A stretch of DNA of 64,000 nt from Leuctra nigra (taxonomy: Eukaryota; Arthropoda; Insecta; Plecoptera; Leuctridae). Below, piece after piece: positions 53,591-64,000 of this stretch. Position 1 is the first letter of the stretch, and the number at the start of each line of letters is the position of its first letter. The position numbers and the translations under genes are program-made. The notes beneath the pieces are model-generated. The model did no database searches. It was not told the DNA's origin and worked only from the letters and a program-made list of their open reading frames with translations. The DNA lies in assembly GCA_934045905.1 (NCBI GenBank), contig OW203762.1, forward strand, positions 434,001 to 498,000. The letters run 5' to 3'.

Positions 53591-55057
53591 CGAATCGTCC
53601 AACACCTCTAACCGATTTTCTATCTCAAACTCCAGATATTTTAGTGCCCGACACCAAAATTTTCAATTCAAGAAATGTATTTTGAAGACTTTATTTAGGT
53701 CATAACTTATAAACAAAACAGTGTCAAATTTCCGAGCATAGACGGCTGAAAGTTAGGTATAGCAGAACAAATGAATATTCATTTGCCAAAAATTATGTTG
53801 CTATTGAGCAACATAATTTTTGGTTTTTTGTCGCCGTTTTTATTCGGATACAGTTGAAATTAGGGACAAAGAGAGAAACACCGAAGTCTTTCGTATTTTG
53901 TAAGAAATAGTTACTCTACCAAGTTTCATCGAAATCTAAATGGGTCGTGTAGGTAATTGAGATCTTTCCAAACGAGTCCAATGCCATTGCAATGCATTGC
54001 TGGCATTGGAGAAATGCTTGACAGAAACTTAACAAAACATTTCCAGAATTTCATAATATACGATGAATTTGACGAGTTGACAAGGGTAATTTTGTTTAAA
54101 AAAATAACAGTGCTGTAAAATGTGCATAGCAGTTCAAAATCATAGCAGTTAAAAATGAATCTAATTGGCAAAACTAAGATAAATAAACAAAAACAACAAT
54201 TCTTAGACGGCTCACAGACTTTATTATTTTGCATGCAATGTCTCAATAATTCGGTCGAAATCGAAAACAAAAATACAAAATTTCATCGAATTCTAAGTTA
54301 CTTCCCTGTAAAATATCTGTGATACAGATACGAAGTTACTTTTGTATCTCAAGAAGATACGTAGCTATCTCAGATACTGCGCTTCCCTGAATGCATCTGG
54401 GCCTGGCGAAGCCTACAAGAAATTTTTTGCTCTGGTGTAAAACAGAACGATCAGAACGATTAGAACGATCGGAGAAACGGTGTGACTTTTATCGCACCTG
54501 TAACCGACAAATAAAACAGAAAGAACACGGACTCGTGACGAAAGAGTATAGAATATAACTCTTCACTCGTTCAACAAAAGCAGTATTTAATTACGCATAA
54601 TTTTCTTTCGCCGGAGTTGATCTCGATTACAATAGACCAATATTTTAATTTCGCATATTCAAATAGTTAAAAAACATAATCACGTAAAATAACATTATAT
54701 ATTATTGTGAGTATTTTACAGCACAGGCCGTTTCTCACACCCCAATCTCCACCTCTCCTTTTCCACCCAATCATCGCATTATTGTTAATTATGTAATTTT
54801 GGCAGTGCAAGAGCAAATAATTTAAATTTTATGGGACCCTACAGCATCCATCTTTCATAAAGAAATGAGTCTTCCAAGACATAATTATTTTTTTGTATTA
54901 GTAATTGTATTTGATAAAATCTGAATTAGAATGTTTTGTGCACATATTTATTGTAATAATTATGATGCTGTTTTACATATTTCTTGTATTCTTTAAGAAT
55001 TTATGCCTGGCTGACAGGAGATACTTTTGACACAATCCAAAATAATAGTGAACTCCC
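53591..55057. other. no recognised feature
   Basis: About 1.5 kb of AT-rich sequence. GATACGAAGTTAC- and CAGATACT-type words repeat near 54300-54390, and GAACGATC words near 54450. No coding region, no RNA gene. Confidence 0.45.
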
Positions 55058-55435
55058 ATGACAAATTCAAACGACCTTTTGCTTCACTCAACCAACCATC
55101 CTATCTGTCACCACAACGACCCTCTAGAAAGAGACCTTCCCTGGATGAACACAAGTAACTACAAGCCCAAAATACAGGGCTCCATCGTCATCACTTCTGG
55201 ACCACACCATCTGGCTGTCATTTATAGCCTAATAAGGCCGGCAATGACTATTAAGAGTACACAAGAGGATTCTGCTGAACATCTTCGCAGTCACCGCCAG
55301 AAGATGAAGGAAGTACATCCTTCGAAACGTCGCGAACGGCCCTTATCAGGGCCACCAGCACCTCAAACGGAACAAACCGTCACCACTGCCATGTCATTTA
55401 AACGTACATTGAAAAAAAATTTAAACCACAGATAA
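55058..55435 (+). CDS. hypothetical 125-codon ORF
   Basis: ATG 55058 to TAA 55433-55435. Hydrophilic, basic C terminus (HPSKRRERP, FKRTLKKNLNHR), no signal peptide or membrane segment, no motif recognised. It ends next to a 33-base fragment of the H inverted repeat, so it may belong to a transposable element. A host exon cannot be excluded. Confidence 0.3.
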   Translation: MTNSNDLLLHSTNHPICHHNDPLERDLPWMNTSNYKPKIQGSIVITSGPHHLAVIYSLIRPAMTIKSTQEDSAEHLRSHRQKMKEVHPSKRRERPLSGPPAPQTEQTVTTAMSFKRTLKKNLNHR

Positions 55436-55469
55436 ATATTTTTAAAAGGACTTAGCGCATCGTTTTTTT
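55436..55469. repeat. H inverted-repeat fragment
   Basis: AAAAGGACTTAGCGCATCG followed by a T run matches the inner border of the H 5' module. Confidence 0.55.
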
Positions 55470-56034
55470 TGTATTATCATCATTCATCAATATTCTCGTT
55501 TTATTTCATAGATATACATCCTACCAAATCCTACCTATGTACTGCATTCTAGAGAAACAATTATATTAGAGAGAGTGAGAGCGTTTAATATAATATTTTT
55601 AATGATTATCAATGCTATGTTAGCTATTTTCAACAATGGTGAAAGAATGCTGCGATTTCAAGTGTTCCAAAAAAACCGAAGTGTCAATCTCAGTTTCCGC
55701 AGTGTCAATCTTATAATTTCATAGATTTCCTCGTGACACTTGAATACAAACAGTATGGCCTTATTTCCCGAGCGGACTTTTGTACAAGTAGTTGCTCAAT
55801 TTCTTCTATTGTTTATCGTAGCTCAAAATTATATGGTGTAGATCCTACAGTATTCACTTTATAAAATCAATATGTGTCAACTAAAAATCAATACTGTGAA
55901 GTAAACGCTACGTGGGCTGCACTCAGACTGATTTCAACTGACCTATTGCCTTAGAAAGTTAAAAACTGATTGTTTGTTTGAAGCATGAATTTCTTTCCAT
56001 ATTTTGTAATTTGGGAAATACTGTGTAAAACCTT
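55470..56034. other. no recognised feature
   Basis: AT-rich; contains a short duplication around GTGTCAATCTCAGTTTCCGC and GTGTCAATCTTA (55680-55720). Nothing else is supported. Confidence 0.45.
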
Positions 56035-56039
56035 GTCGG

Positions 56040-58735
56040 ATTGTTTTCAGCGATAATCTTTGGGAATTATTGTGCGTTAGATTAGAAGAAGGTACCAATG
56101 TTTTGAATGTGGTAGCAGTTTACAGACCGCCGGGTTCAGGGCTCGAAATTATAGAAAAGCTAGTAGAAGAAATGATGAAACAACATGAAGCCATCAACAC
56201 AGTCATCGTAGGAGACGTCAACATGCCTGGAGTATCCTGGGAAGCAGGTGATGAGGAAATAGGAAATGTTAGTCAGCTTGCCGTTAGAAAACTAGCCAAT
56301 TTGGGATTTGCACAAACGGTTCAATCCGGCACAAGACAAACCAGGAACAGTAGTCTTTGTAACATCCTAGACGTGGTCTTAGTGAAACCAGAAGACATTT
56401 GGCAGCGCAGTGAAATCATTGGTGGAATAAGTGACCATGATATTCCACTCATAGAAATTGAATGGACTAAATGTGAAAAAGCTGAAATGAAGCTAAAAAC
56501 CAAAGTGTTCTGCTATGCCAAAGCGAACTTGGACGGGATTAAGAGAGAATTGCAAGAAAAATATACCCAGTGGATTCAACAAGTGGAAAAGGGAAAATTT
56601 GAAGATTTGAATCATGTCTGGGACAGCTTTTGCCAGATATGCAAGGACATCCAAGATGAATATATTCCTGTAAAGTACCTTTCCGAAAATGCTGATCCCC
56701 CCTACTACAACAAGAAGATACTCAAGCTGAAGAAAAAAGCTAGACGGATGTATGGGAGGATGAAGCGAACTAACAATGGACTGGAAAGTTTTAAGAAATT
56801 ACGTAAAGATCTAGAAGTGGCAAAACGGAATGCAAGAAACAGATACATGCACAAAATGTTTGACGAGAAAAATCTACAACAAAGTTGGAATAATATGTAT
56901 AAGCATGTGAGAAATCAAAAGAAGGGAGGAGACAAAACAACTCTCTTGCTTGATGGCAAGGGTAACATTTGCCAAAGTTATGGTGAAAAAGATGAAGCCT
57001 TTAGTAATCAATATGCAAGTGTGTTCCAAAAGGAGGAACTAAAATGGTCACCCTTTACAAGAGAAGAAATTGAAGATCAAATCACTAACGTGTCACCTGT
57101 AGGAATTCATGATAGAGTGGTGATTGACCTAATTAGGAAACTGAAGCCAGGTAAAGCACCGGGACCAGACCAAATAAGCAATAGATTTCTGAAATTATGT
57201 GCACTGCAAATTGCTCCATTCATTACCCAAATATGTCAGCTCTCTCTTAAGCTAGGAAAATTGCCACGGGCCTGGAAAGAAGCAACGATAATACTAATAT
57301 TTAAGGGAGGGGAGAGAGGAAGGGTGGCCAATTATAGACCAGTCAGCCTCACTGCTTCAATATCAAAGCTAATGGAAAAACTGATTGACAGATACATCCG
57401 AACTTCAATTAGTGAGCAGAACTGGATGGTTCCAGAACAACACGGCTTCAGAAGAGCTCACTCATGTGAGACGCAGCTTACTGGATTGGTACAAGATATT
57501 TCAGACGAGCTTGACCAGGGAGGAGATGTGGCTGCAGTGTTCCTTGACTTCGAGAAGGCCTTCGACAAGGTTCCTCACTCACTACTAATGGCTAAACTGG
57601 GGACAGTGATAAACAACAAAAGGGTGATGAACTGGGTTGGCGACTTTCTTGGCGGCCGTGTGCAGAAGGTGAGAGTAGGAAATGTAGAGTCAAGAGAGCA
57701 AGCTGTTACATCAGGTGTTCCCCAGGGGAGTGTGTTGGGACCGCTTCTCTTTTTGATTTACATAAATGATATTAAGAATGGACTTACTTCACGCACAAGA
57801 CTCTTTGCAGATGACTGCGTAATTCTGCGATCTGTTCAAAGCAGTATTGAGGAACTTCAATCAGATCTTGTGAAAGTAGAAGAATGGGTAAAAGAAAATC
57901 GAATGGGACTTAATGTAGGCAAGTGTCAGGCAATGTGCTTTTCCACCAAACGCAATGCTACAAAGCTACACCTTCTTCTCAGGGGGAAACCCTTAGAGGT
58001 GGTAAAGGAGTACAAGTATCTTGGAGTAGTCCTTAACCATAAGATGAGTTGGGCTCCGCAAGTAGAAAGAGTCGTGACTAAATCTACAAAATGCATAAAC
58101 TTTGCTATGAGAAACCTTCGTGGCACAGATAACACAGTAAAAGAAAAAGCTTATCTGTCGTTAGTCCGGCCAATCTTAGAGTATGCTTCTGCAGCGTGGG
58201 ATCCTTATGTCATTCAACAAATAAAAAGCGTCGAAAATGTGCAGAGATTGGCAGCAAGAAGGGTGACAGGGAAGTGGAGAAGGTGGTTCTGGAAGGTAGA
58301 AGAAAACGGAACTCTCACCACACAATACGAGAGCCCAACGGCAATGTTACAGTCGCTAGGGTGGACCTCTTTAGAAGAGAGAAGGAAGACGGCCCGGCTC
58401 TGTAACTTGTATAGAGCCTGTGTTGGATGTGGAGGGTGGGGAGAAATTGGTCAGAGACTTCAGAACAGTACTTTCTATTCTCAACGAAGGGACCATCCGT
58501 ACAAACTACAAGTGAATCAAGTTAAGAAGAACATCGGAAAATACTCATTTATACACAGAACGACCACAGAGTGGAATAAGCTGGGATTTTGGGTGGAGGA
58601 ATGGCCAGAAACGGCAAGAGCCTCTAAAGTAGTTTTTCTTGCATCATTTTATAATTTATTAATATTTAATCATAGACATTTGCCACCGTAATTATGTAAT
58701 TACTATGCAAAATAAATACATTTGAATTTGAATTG
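56040..58735 (+). mobile_element. 5'-truncated LINE ending in TTTGAA repeats
   Basis: The ORF2 frame begins inside the endonuclease and runs to 58691; the 3' UTR is only about 40 bases and ends in CATTTGAATTTGAATTG, a simple-repeat tail like that of L2/Nimb-type LINEs. A word ACTGTGTAAAACCTT occurs before (about 56020) and after (about 58768) the element and could be part of the target, but spacing on the 3' side does not fit a clean duplication. Confidence 0.85.
56050..58691 (+). CDS. LINE ORF2: endonuclease and RT, N-terminally truncated
   Basis: Open without stops from about 56050; no ATG begins it, and the first endonuclease motifs are missing. Present: VVAVYRPPGSG, IVGDVNMPG, LDVVLVKP and GGISDHDIPLIEI of the APE endonuclease (first 120 codons); RT with LKPGKAPGPDQISNRFLK, VANYRPVSLTASISKLMEKL, QHGFRRAHSCETQL, VFLDFEKAFDKVPHSLL, TSGVPQGSVLGPLLF and TRLFADDCVILR (catalytic FADD); and the C-terminal region with RLAARRVTGKW and FIHRTTTEWNKL. 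Style of motifs suggests the L2/Nimb/Crack side of the CR1-Jockey group rather than the CR1-like element at 36-41 kb. Uninterrupted frame means a fairly recent copy, but it cannot move by itself. Confidence 0.88.
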
Positions 58736-58806
58736 CCTTAGACTAAATAACTGGCACTGTGTAAAACCTTAGACTAAATAACTGGCACAGTTATTTAGTC
58801 TAAGGT
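58736..58806. repeat. direct plus inverted repeat CCTTAGACTAAATAACTGGCA
   Basis: A 20-base word ending AACTGGCAC is present directly at about 58737 and 58780 and inverted at 58790-58806, so the second copy and the inverted copy form a tight hairpin. It borders the 3' end of the LINE. Confidence 0.8.
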
Positions 58807-60060
58807 AAAACCCTGTATGTTCTTAGACGTGTCATTAGCCGAACTGTGAGTCATATCACTATCAGTGCTATCAGTGAGAATCAGGATAGATGGCAGGTAG
58901 CCGGTGAAAGCCGGCTCTCGCGCTATACCTACCCCACTCAGTGATGTCATGCAATCGTCGTGCGGGTGGCCTACCCGGCCAGTAAGCGCTACCTTATTTA
59001 TGTAATTTGAAGTGCTGGGATTTTTTTTTAAATTTTTTGTATTTAGTATTGTGATTTAGGTAATAGATCTACGTCATAGGCAATGTAACTCGGTCCATTC
59101 CTTTAACGAGACTCTAAGGAATCACCTACAATTTTTCGATTCTTGATACTTCAAATAGTTGCGACGTTACAGTAAGTTGAATAGAACACTTTTTGTGCAT
59201 TCTTAATTATTTTAAAAACGTTCCCATATATATTGTAATTGCGTGCCACCCAAAGTGTAAAAAGTTAATCGAAAAATGGAAGGTGATTTCTTGGAGTCTC
59301 AGTTAAACAATGTTACAATGCGCATTTCTCTAAGTGTATTCATTGGCGCGCAATTAAAAAATTACTGGAACTCTTGGACCGGCGCTCGTAAGCGCGCGTG
59401 CGAATGCGATCGTTTTCTGCCTGGAGTTTTTCCGCCTGGGAGGAGTGTCGGTTAGCCGGGAGTGGCTTCAAGCCCGTAGCGTAGGCCGGTATAGCGGTTG
59501 GCCCCTCCAGAAGAATATAACCGCGTAACCTCCTTGGTTTTGATATCGTATAGATAGCTTATTAGTTACTACAATCATTTCAAACAGTGAAATGATACCG
59601 ATAATCAGGCGCAAGTATAAACATATTAAATTCATCATTTATCTGAGCATTATTTGTCTTCAACTTTTTAATTACTTCGAACCAACAATTCTACAAACAA
59701 AACGAATGAGATGCAATCGCATCTGGTAGACAATTTGTTTATGAAGCAGAGCAATTTCATCGGCCGTCCTGAAACCCAGCTGTTTGAGATGTCGACGACA
59801 CGTTAATTATTTGTTAGCATTGAAAATACAGCATTGAGACGTCAAATTGTTGACCATCAGGATTCTCAGATCACGTACTACTCAAACGTAACCACTAACC
59901 ACCACTTCTATGACTGAATTTAATCGTAGTTATAATGTTCATATGACAATATTTATGAGCGTTCACTGAAAAGCGTATGTAATAAGAATGAAATCATTTA
60001 TTTCATTTTAAAAGAGATGAATGTTTTACCCAAACCTAATTTCCGTTCAATGAACTAAAC
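58807..60060. other. no recognised feature
   Basis: About 1.25 kb, mixed composition, with two GC-richer pieces (58890-59000 and 59360-59510: GCCGGTGAAAGCCGGC hairpin, TAGCCGGGAGTGGC). No coding region or RNA gene was recognised. A short similarity of 58960-59000 with 20630-20690 (ACCCGGCC/TACCCGCC with TATTTATGTA) is weak. Confidence 0.4.
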
Positions 60061-60069
60061 AGTGAGAGG

Positions 60070-60180
60070 GTTGGCTTTGACTAAATAACGTTAATGTCGG
60101 GGAGAACATTGACGTAGAGGAACAGAAGAGAGCCCAGACCAGGACTGAGCCTTGAGGGACACTACATGTGAGAGTAGGAG
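60070..60180 (-). pseudogene. LINE RT remnant
   Basis: On the minus strand SVPQGSVL is readable near 60150-60175 and, after a one-base shift, SLLFLYVNVLPDINVI near 60080-60130, then a stop. This is the VPQGS block of a LINE RT. Confidence 0.65.
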
Positions 60181-60234
60181 TGGAACAATATTAATTAAAC
60201 AACATTTAGCTAAATTTACAGAAAAAAAAGTGTG

Positions 60235-60240
60235 TTTATT
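60235..60240 (-). terminator. polyadenylation signal AATAAA of the FLVCR-like gene
   Basis: AATAAA on the minus strand 40 bases after the stop codon. It is the first such signal downstream. Confidence 0.65.
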
Positions 60241-60279
60241 TACATCAAAATATGTTGTATTGTAAAATGAGAAGTTTGT

Positions 60280-60703
60280 CTATGAGATGTCGTTGGTCTC
60301 CGCCGCCGCTTGTCGAATGTTGTCCTGGAGCAACATAGCCGCCGCCTGCCGCCGCATGTCTGGGGGTATCATGGCCGTGAGCACTGTGCCCACCAGCAGC
60401 GCCGCACACAAGGTGAGATCAGCCCACAGGTCGCCCACGCCCGCCACCAAGCGGCTGTAGAGGAGCGTGAGGGCGAAGGAGATGGCTTGACACACGCAGT
60501 ACAGGACGCCAGCCGACGTGCCCTCGGGCTCGGGGTACGTTAGTTCCATGGCCAGCTCGAAGCCGACTGGCAGCACGCCGCCGAGACAGAAGCCCAGCAC
60601 TGCGCAGGTCCCGTACACCAGCTCCTCTCTAGCCAGCGACAATACGAAGCTGAAGCTCAACATTCCCGCTAGAGCGACCACGAACAGCGCTAGTGTCGTC
60701 TCC
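60280..60703 (-). CDS. terminal exon of an FLVCR/SLC49-like MFS transporter
   Basis: The exon starts at 60703 behind TTTCTTGCAG (splice acceptor, 60713-60704), first base completing a split codon, and ends at TGA/TAA-type stop at 60280. It encodes about 141 residues: the last membrane segments and cytoplasmic tail. FGFLxxGxLPVGFEL-type sequence (FCLGGVLPVGFELAMELTYPEPEGTSAGVL, here in two pieces) and the ending TAMIPPDMRRQAA resemble the C-terminal half of FLVCR1/2 and related SLC49 transporters, which move heme or choline. Hydrophobic stretches at roughly residues 6-25, 33-50, 63-80 and 90-110 fit membrane helices. High GC contrasts with the surroundings. Upstream exons must lie to the right, beyond 64000 or unrecognised; the intron holds H6 and the piggyBac remnant. 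The family call is by motif memory. Confidence 0.8.
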
Positions 60704-60713
60704 CTGCAAGAAA
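60704..60713 (-). other. 3' splice site of the FLVCR-like exon
   Basis: Minus-strand TTTCTTGCAG directly before the exon; the frame upstream of it makes no sense. Confidence 0.75.
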
Positions 60714-60964
60714 CAAACTCAATGCTTCATATCAATGCTCAATGTTTATGCTTCAAACGAGGATAGATTCTCTGGAATGCACAAATTTAAAAATATATTT
60801 GATGTAATCCCCACTATTCAGTGATATTTTAATTTTAAAGCTGTTTTTCGATTTACCTATCTTTCATGAAAGGGGACAGTGTCGCGAAGAGGACATTTAA
60901 ATTTTTACCTACTTTAACTCTTAGAGGCAAAGCAATTTTTTTTTAATGTGATGTATATAAAGTA

Positions 60965-61363
60965 TCCCATTAAAAAACACTTCGTGTAAAAATAACAGCC
61001 AAGTCTCTTCAACTAAAAAAAAATATGAAATCTAAAAATTCTGCACTGAAAAGTAGTGATATCAAAAAATGAGCCAAGTCAAAACTTTATTTGAAAATCA
61101 AAAAATACTTGGCGCATCGTGTATATAAAAAGCTTGGAAGTATAGGCCAATTATAAAATAACCATAAAATATCCATATACATAGTACACCTATAATGCCC
61201 TAAAAAAACGATGCGCCAAGTATTTTTTGATTTTCAAATAAAGTTTTGACTTGGCTCATTTTTTGATATCACTACTTTTCAGTGCAGAATTTTTAGATTT
61301 CATATTTTTTTTTAGTTGAAGAGACTTGGCTGTTATTTTTACACGAAGTGTTTTTTAATGGGA
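60965..61363. repeat. inverted repeat at the 5' end of H6
   Basis: Arms of about 150 bases: TCCCATTAAAAAACACTTCG, CAGCCAAGTCTCTTCAACT, CTGCACTGAAAAGTAGTG and GAGCCAAGTCAAAACTTTAT, and their inverse, ending AATGGGA at 61363. Confidence 0.85.
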
Positions 61364-62779
61364 TATCACTCCTTTTTTTAGTTTATTCTTACAACTTGTG
61401 ACAATCGAATGAACAATTACTATATCCTTAAAAAAAATCCACCTTTACAATTTGGTTATTTTCATGAAGAATAGCAAAGGTTTCATTCCAATCGGTCAAC
61501 CAAGTTCCGAGATATGGCAACATATCCGTTGTCAAAATGGCTGCTTAACTTTCTGCACTGCCACATAGAATTTATAACTATAAATGATGTGTATCATTTT
61601 AAGCTTTCTGAATATGTATTTATTGTATAGGAGGGGATTGTAATAATTTATAAATTTGAATGACGTCATTTCCGGTCTCATAAATAGGAACATTCTAGTT
61701 TGACTGTTCCTATTCCATAGAGATAGCCTTCCGAATCGTTTCGCGCTAGTTTCATACCGATCTGTCAACCAGTTTTCGAGATATGGCGTTTCTTCCGGTT
61801 TCAAAATGGCTGCTGAAATCACTGACTCCTTGAATTATAATTTAAACATGATTACATTTTATTATAAGCTGTCTGAAATAGTATATTTATTGCATCAACA
61901 TGTAAATTAATGAGATTTTTAAAAAGTGTGACGTCATTTCCAGTTTTGGTATGGAAAACTGCAAATATTATTGATGATAATACATAAAGTTGACCGTCTA
62001 AATAGTTTAGCGCTGGTTTCGTTCAAATCTATTTAGCCGTTATTGATATATGATGTCACTTCCGGTTTCAAAATGGCGGCTTCCGGTTGGTTTTATAACA
62101 AGTCAAATGAGATATCAAAAGTACATACGTTACATAAATATCAAAATAATCGGATCAAATTTGTTGCCGAAATGCCAATCGATGTATTTCAAATTTCATG
62201 ACGTCATTTCCGGTTTCGTTAACATAAAATTTAGTCTGTTGCTATTTATAATCCATATAGTTGACCGTCCGAATCGTTAGGCGCTATTTTCGTTCCAATC
62301 AGCTCAGCCGTTGTCGAGATATGATGTCACTTCCGGTTTCAAAATCGCGGCACAAAAAAAGTCAACGGAAGGAGGGCAAATCAGACGCCAAAAGTGCACA
62401 CGTGGTAAAAATGTGAGATCAATTGGTTCAGCCGTTTAGGCTGTGGCCTGTTTACCGGATTTGAATTCCAGGAGACTACTACTACTGAGATTATTATTAT
62501 TATTATTATTATGAAAACCGCTCTAAAACACGGTTTTCTCAGCCCTCTAGCTCGCAAAGGGCGTAACCTATTGTTCCCAAATTTGGTATATGTTGTAGGG
62601 TGGGCCATAGCTCGAAATTGAGATATTTTCCAACAATGTGAGATTCCCCAATTTTAAGATCCAGTAGGCCGAAAATGCCACTTTGATGCCTACAGTAAAA
62701 GTGGGTTTGCTCCAGCCTTTATATGAGAGTGTGCGCGCGCCGTACGACTTGGCTGGCGTGGAGCGACCGCTCCACTAGA
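60965..62779 (+). mobile_element. H family copy H6, full length
   Basis: It starts TCCCATTAAAAAACACTTCG after A, and ends with the hairpin GTGGAGCGACCGCTCCAC (one spacer base different nearby) and CTAGA before T. 1815 bases. The 5' module (60965-61363) is the short type with a 100-base cargo unlike that of H2/H5. The core holds six motif units on the minus strand (about 61667, 61795, 61931, 62052, 62205, 62330). It lies in the presumed intron of the FLVCR-like gene. Confidence 0.8.
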
Positions 62780-62845
62780 TCAGGCATTGTTGATGGGCAT
62801 CAAAATAACCCATACATATATTTTTTTTTTATTTCATCCCTTCAA

Positions 62846-63782
62846 CCCCTAACAGGTGGTAATGCATAGTTACCACCATGCATGAAACCCGGCCAATTGC
62901 CGTATCTTTTATGTGATACATTATGCAAAGTTGTGAGGTAATTGGAATCCCTGAGACTCGATTTGACTCCCTGAGACTCCCTGAGGGATTGGAATATCTA
63001 CATGTTGTTGAGCGATGAGAAAACCGAGCGGCAAGGCATCTTCGCTGTCCGATAATTCCTCGGCGGTAGGATCGTCTTCTTCTTCAGACGAAGAAATGAC
63101 GTTACTAATATGCAACATAGTACCTGATGGTCCATGTAGATCACTGCTATCATTTTTAAACAACACATCGGGTGTGGTTAGTTGGTCCTCGAAATCTTCG
63201 TCCACGTCACTCACGCCAGCGATTGACTCGTCGCTTACCGGCCGAGGAATCATCGGCCGATGGAATTTCACCTCACTCCATGTTCAGTGCTTCCTGCACT
63301 TCAGCTTTTCTAAGATTATATTTCTTACGTACCATCTGGTATTTAAAACAAATAATAGTAGAGTAAACACAATTATTTCCAAAAGTGAGGTTATGTTTCC
63401 TATTATATATTATTACCTAATATTCCTAATTACCTATTACCTATTTTTGTTCCATAGGACCAAAGAAATAAAAATTAGTTTACTATTTAACTCGTGTGTA
63501 TATATTAGCTACAAAGAAAATCAATTGATATGAAGAAATATGATGAAATATACAAATTTTGGAGAATTGAAGTCACCAGCAACGCACAGTTTTGGTTAGA
63601 GTAGATTTCCACCTTTCCAGATCCTTCTGCACTGATTCTAGACATGCGCGCCATCTGTGATATGTTAGTAGAACTCTTTGGTGAACTATTCAAGGTGGTA
63701 TGTAAAGCTTACCACCATGCAGTAAAATATGAAAAATTATTTTTAAGGTGGTAACAATGTATTACCACCATGCCTCTAAGAG
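62846..63782 (-). mobile_element. piggyBac-like element, internally deleted
   Basis: Right end TTAA (63783-63786) followed inward by CTCTTAGAGGCATGGTGGTAA; left end TCAA (62842-62845, one change from TTAA) followed by CCCCTAACAGGTGGTAATGC. Both ends then carry the palindrome-like GGTGGTAA...TTACCACC, which appears again near 63690-63715. The inside encodes only an acidic N-terminal transposase-like piece. Confidence 0.7.
62921..63335 (-). pseudogene. piggyBac-like transposase N terminus, frameshifted
   Basis: ATG 63335 gives MVRKKYNLRKAEVQEAL and a stop at 63275-63273; one base off, the frame from 63271 runs to 62921 with acidic clusters (SDVDEDFEDQ, SSSEEEDDPTAEELSDSEDALPLGFL). An acidic, low-complexity N terminus starting with a short helical basic piece is typical of piggyBac-type transposases. 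The catalytic DDE part is absent. Confidence 0.55.
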
Positions 63783-64000
63783 TTAAGTAGGATCATTTTT
63801 CTACTTGCACTTGTCTATGATTAAAACTTCTTACAGCATGGTGCTGTGCGTTACTAGATAAAAGCTCAAGTCCCAGTATCCTTCAGAATGCCGATTAGCT
63901 TGTCAATACAAGATTAGCTTGTTCATCGTCTCCGAGCACCTCACTGAGATAACTCGAGAGACATTGATGACGGCGTGCTAGGCGGTGTTATTCACAGTCC

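Overview
This window is eukaryotic, AT-rich and almost entirely made of transposable elements and their remains. The mix (BEL/Pao and Ty3/Gypsy LTR elements, several non-LTR retrotransposons including R4/Dong-like ones in TAA repeats, a tRNA-derived SINE, hAT-, mariner- and piggyBac-type miniature elements) and one host exon with an AG splice acceptor and an AATAAA signal point to an arthropod, most likely an insect with a large repeat-rich genome. The species cannot be fixed from the sequence.

Layout. 1-4.5 kb: repeat fragments, a TTAGA-flanked miniature element, a copy of the dominant repeat (called H here) and a 1-kb mariner-like foldback. 4.5-7.8 kb: decayed minus-strand LINE pieces, split by a 1.37-kb terminal-inverted-repeat element that itself holds a SINE. 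8-12.3 kb: an H fragment and a full-length H copy. 12.7-19 kb: a dead BEL/Pao element with stop codons and a 166-bp hairpin element in gag. 19-20.1 kb: another H copy. 20.8-25.3 kb: a very young Gypsy element on the minus strand, with LTRs differing at one site and a GTTTG target duplication. 25.8-28.3 kb: tandem repeats, tRNA-like SINE heads, a miniature element and a TAAC microsatellite. 28.3-35.6 kb: three R4/Dong-like LINE copies head to tail, the first between TAA arrays. 35.6-42.2 kb: a LINE (+) split by a near-complete CR1-like LINE (-) with two ORFs. 43.1-51.1 kb: a decayed R4-like LINE split by a 4.3-kb composite H insertion and a TA-flanked element. 52-55.5 kb: a GC-rich island, a hAT-type miniature element and an unrecognised ORF. 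56-58.7 kb: a 5'-truncated LINE. 60.3-60.7 kb: the terminal exon of an FLVCR/SLC49-like transporter (-), the only host coding sequence recognised. 61-63.8 kb: a full-length H copy and a piggyBac deletion derivative.

Main points. (1) Family H, about eight copies or fragments, looks like a non-autonomous Helitron-like element: it starts with TC, ends in an 8-bp-arm hairpin running into CTAGA, and sits between A and T without target duplication. It also has an unusual long inverted repeat at its 5' end, a cargo segment that is inverted between copies, and a core of tandem units carrying the ETS/CRE-type composite ACCGGAAGTGACGTCA. (2) In the CR1-like LINE, ORF1 and ORF2 share one frame and are separated by one UGA followed by CAAUUA, the classical leaky-stop context; there is no ATG before the endonuclease begins. 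(3) Frame reconstruction across nested insertions gives exact insertion points for several otherwise unclassified elements. All function statements rest on motif recognition by eye; no search was run.
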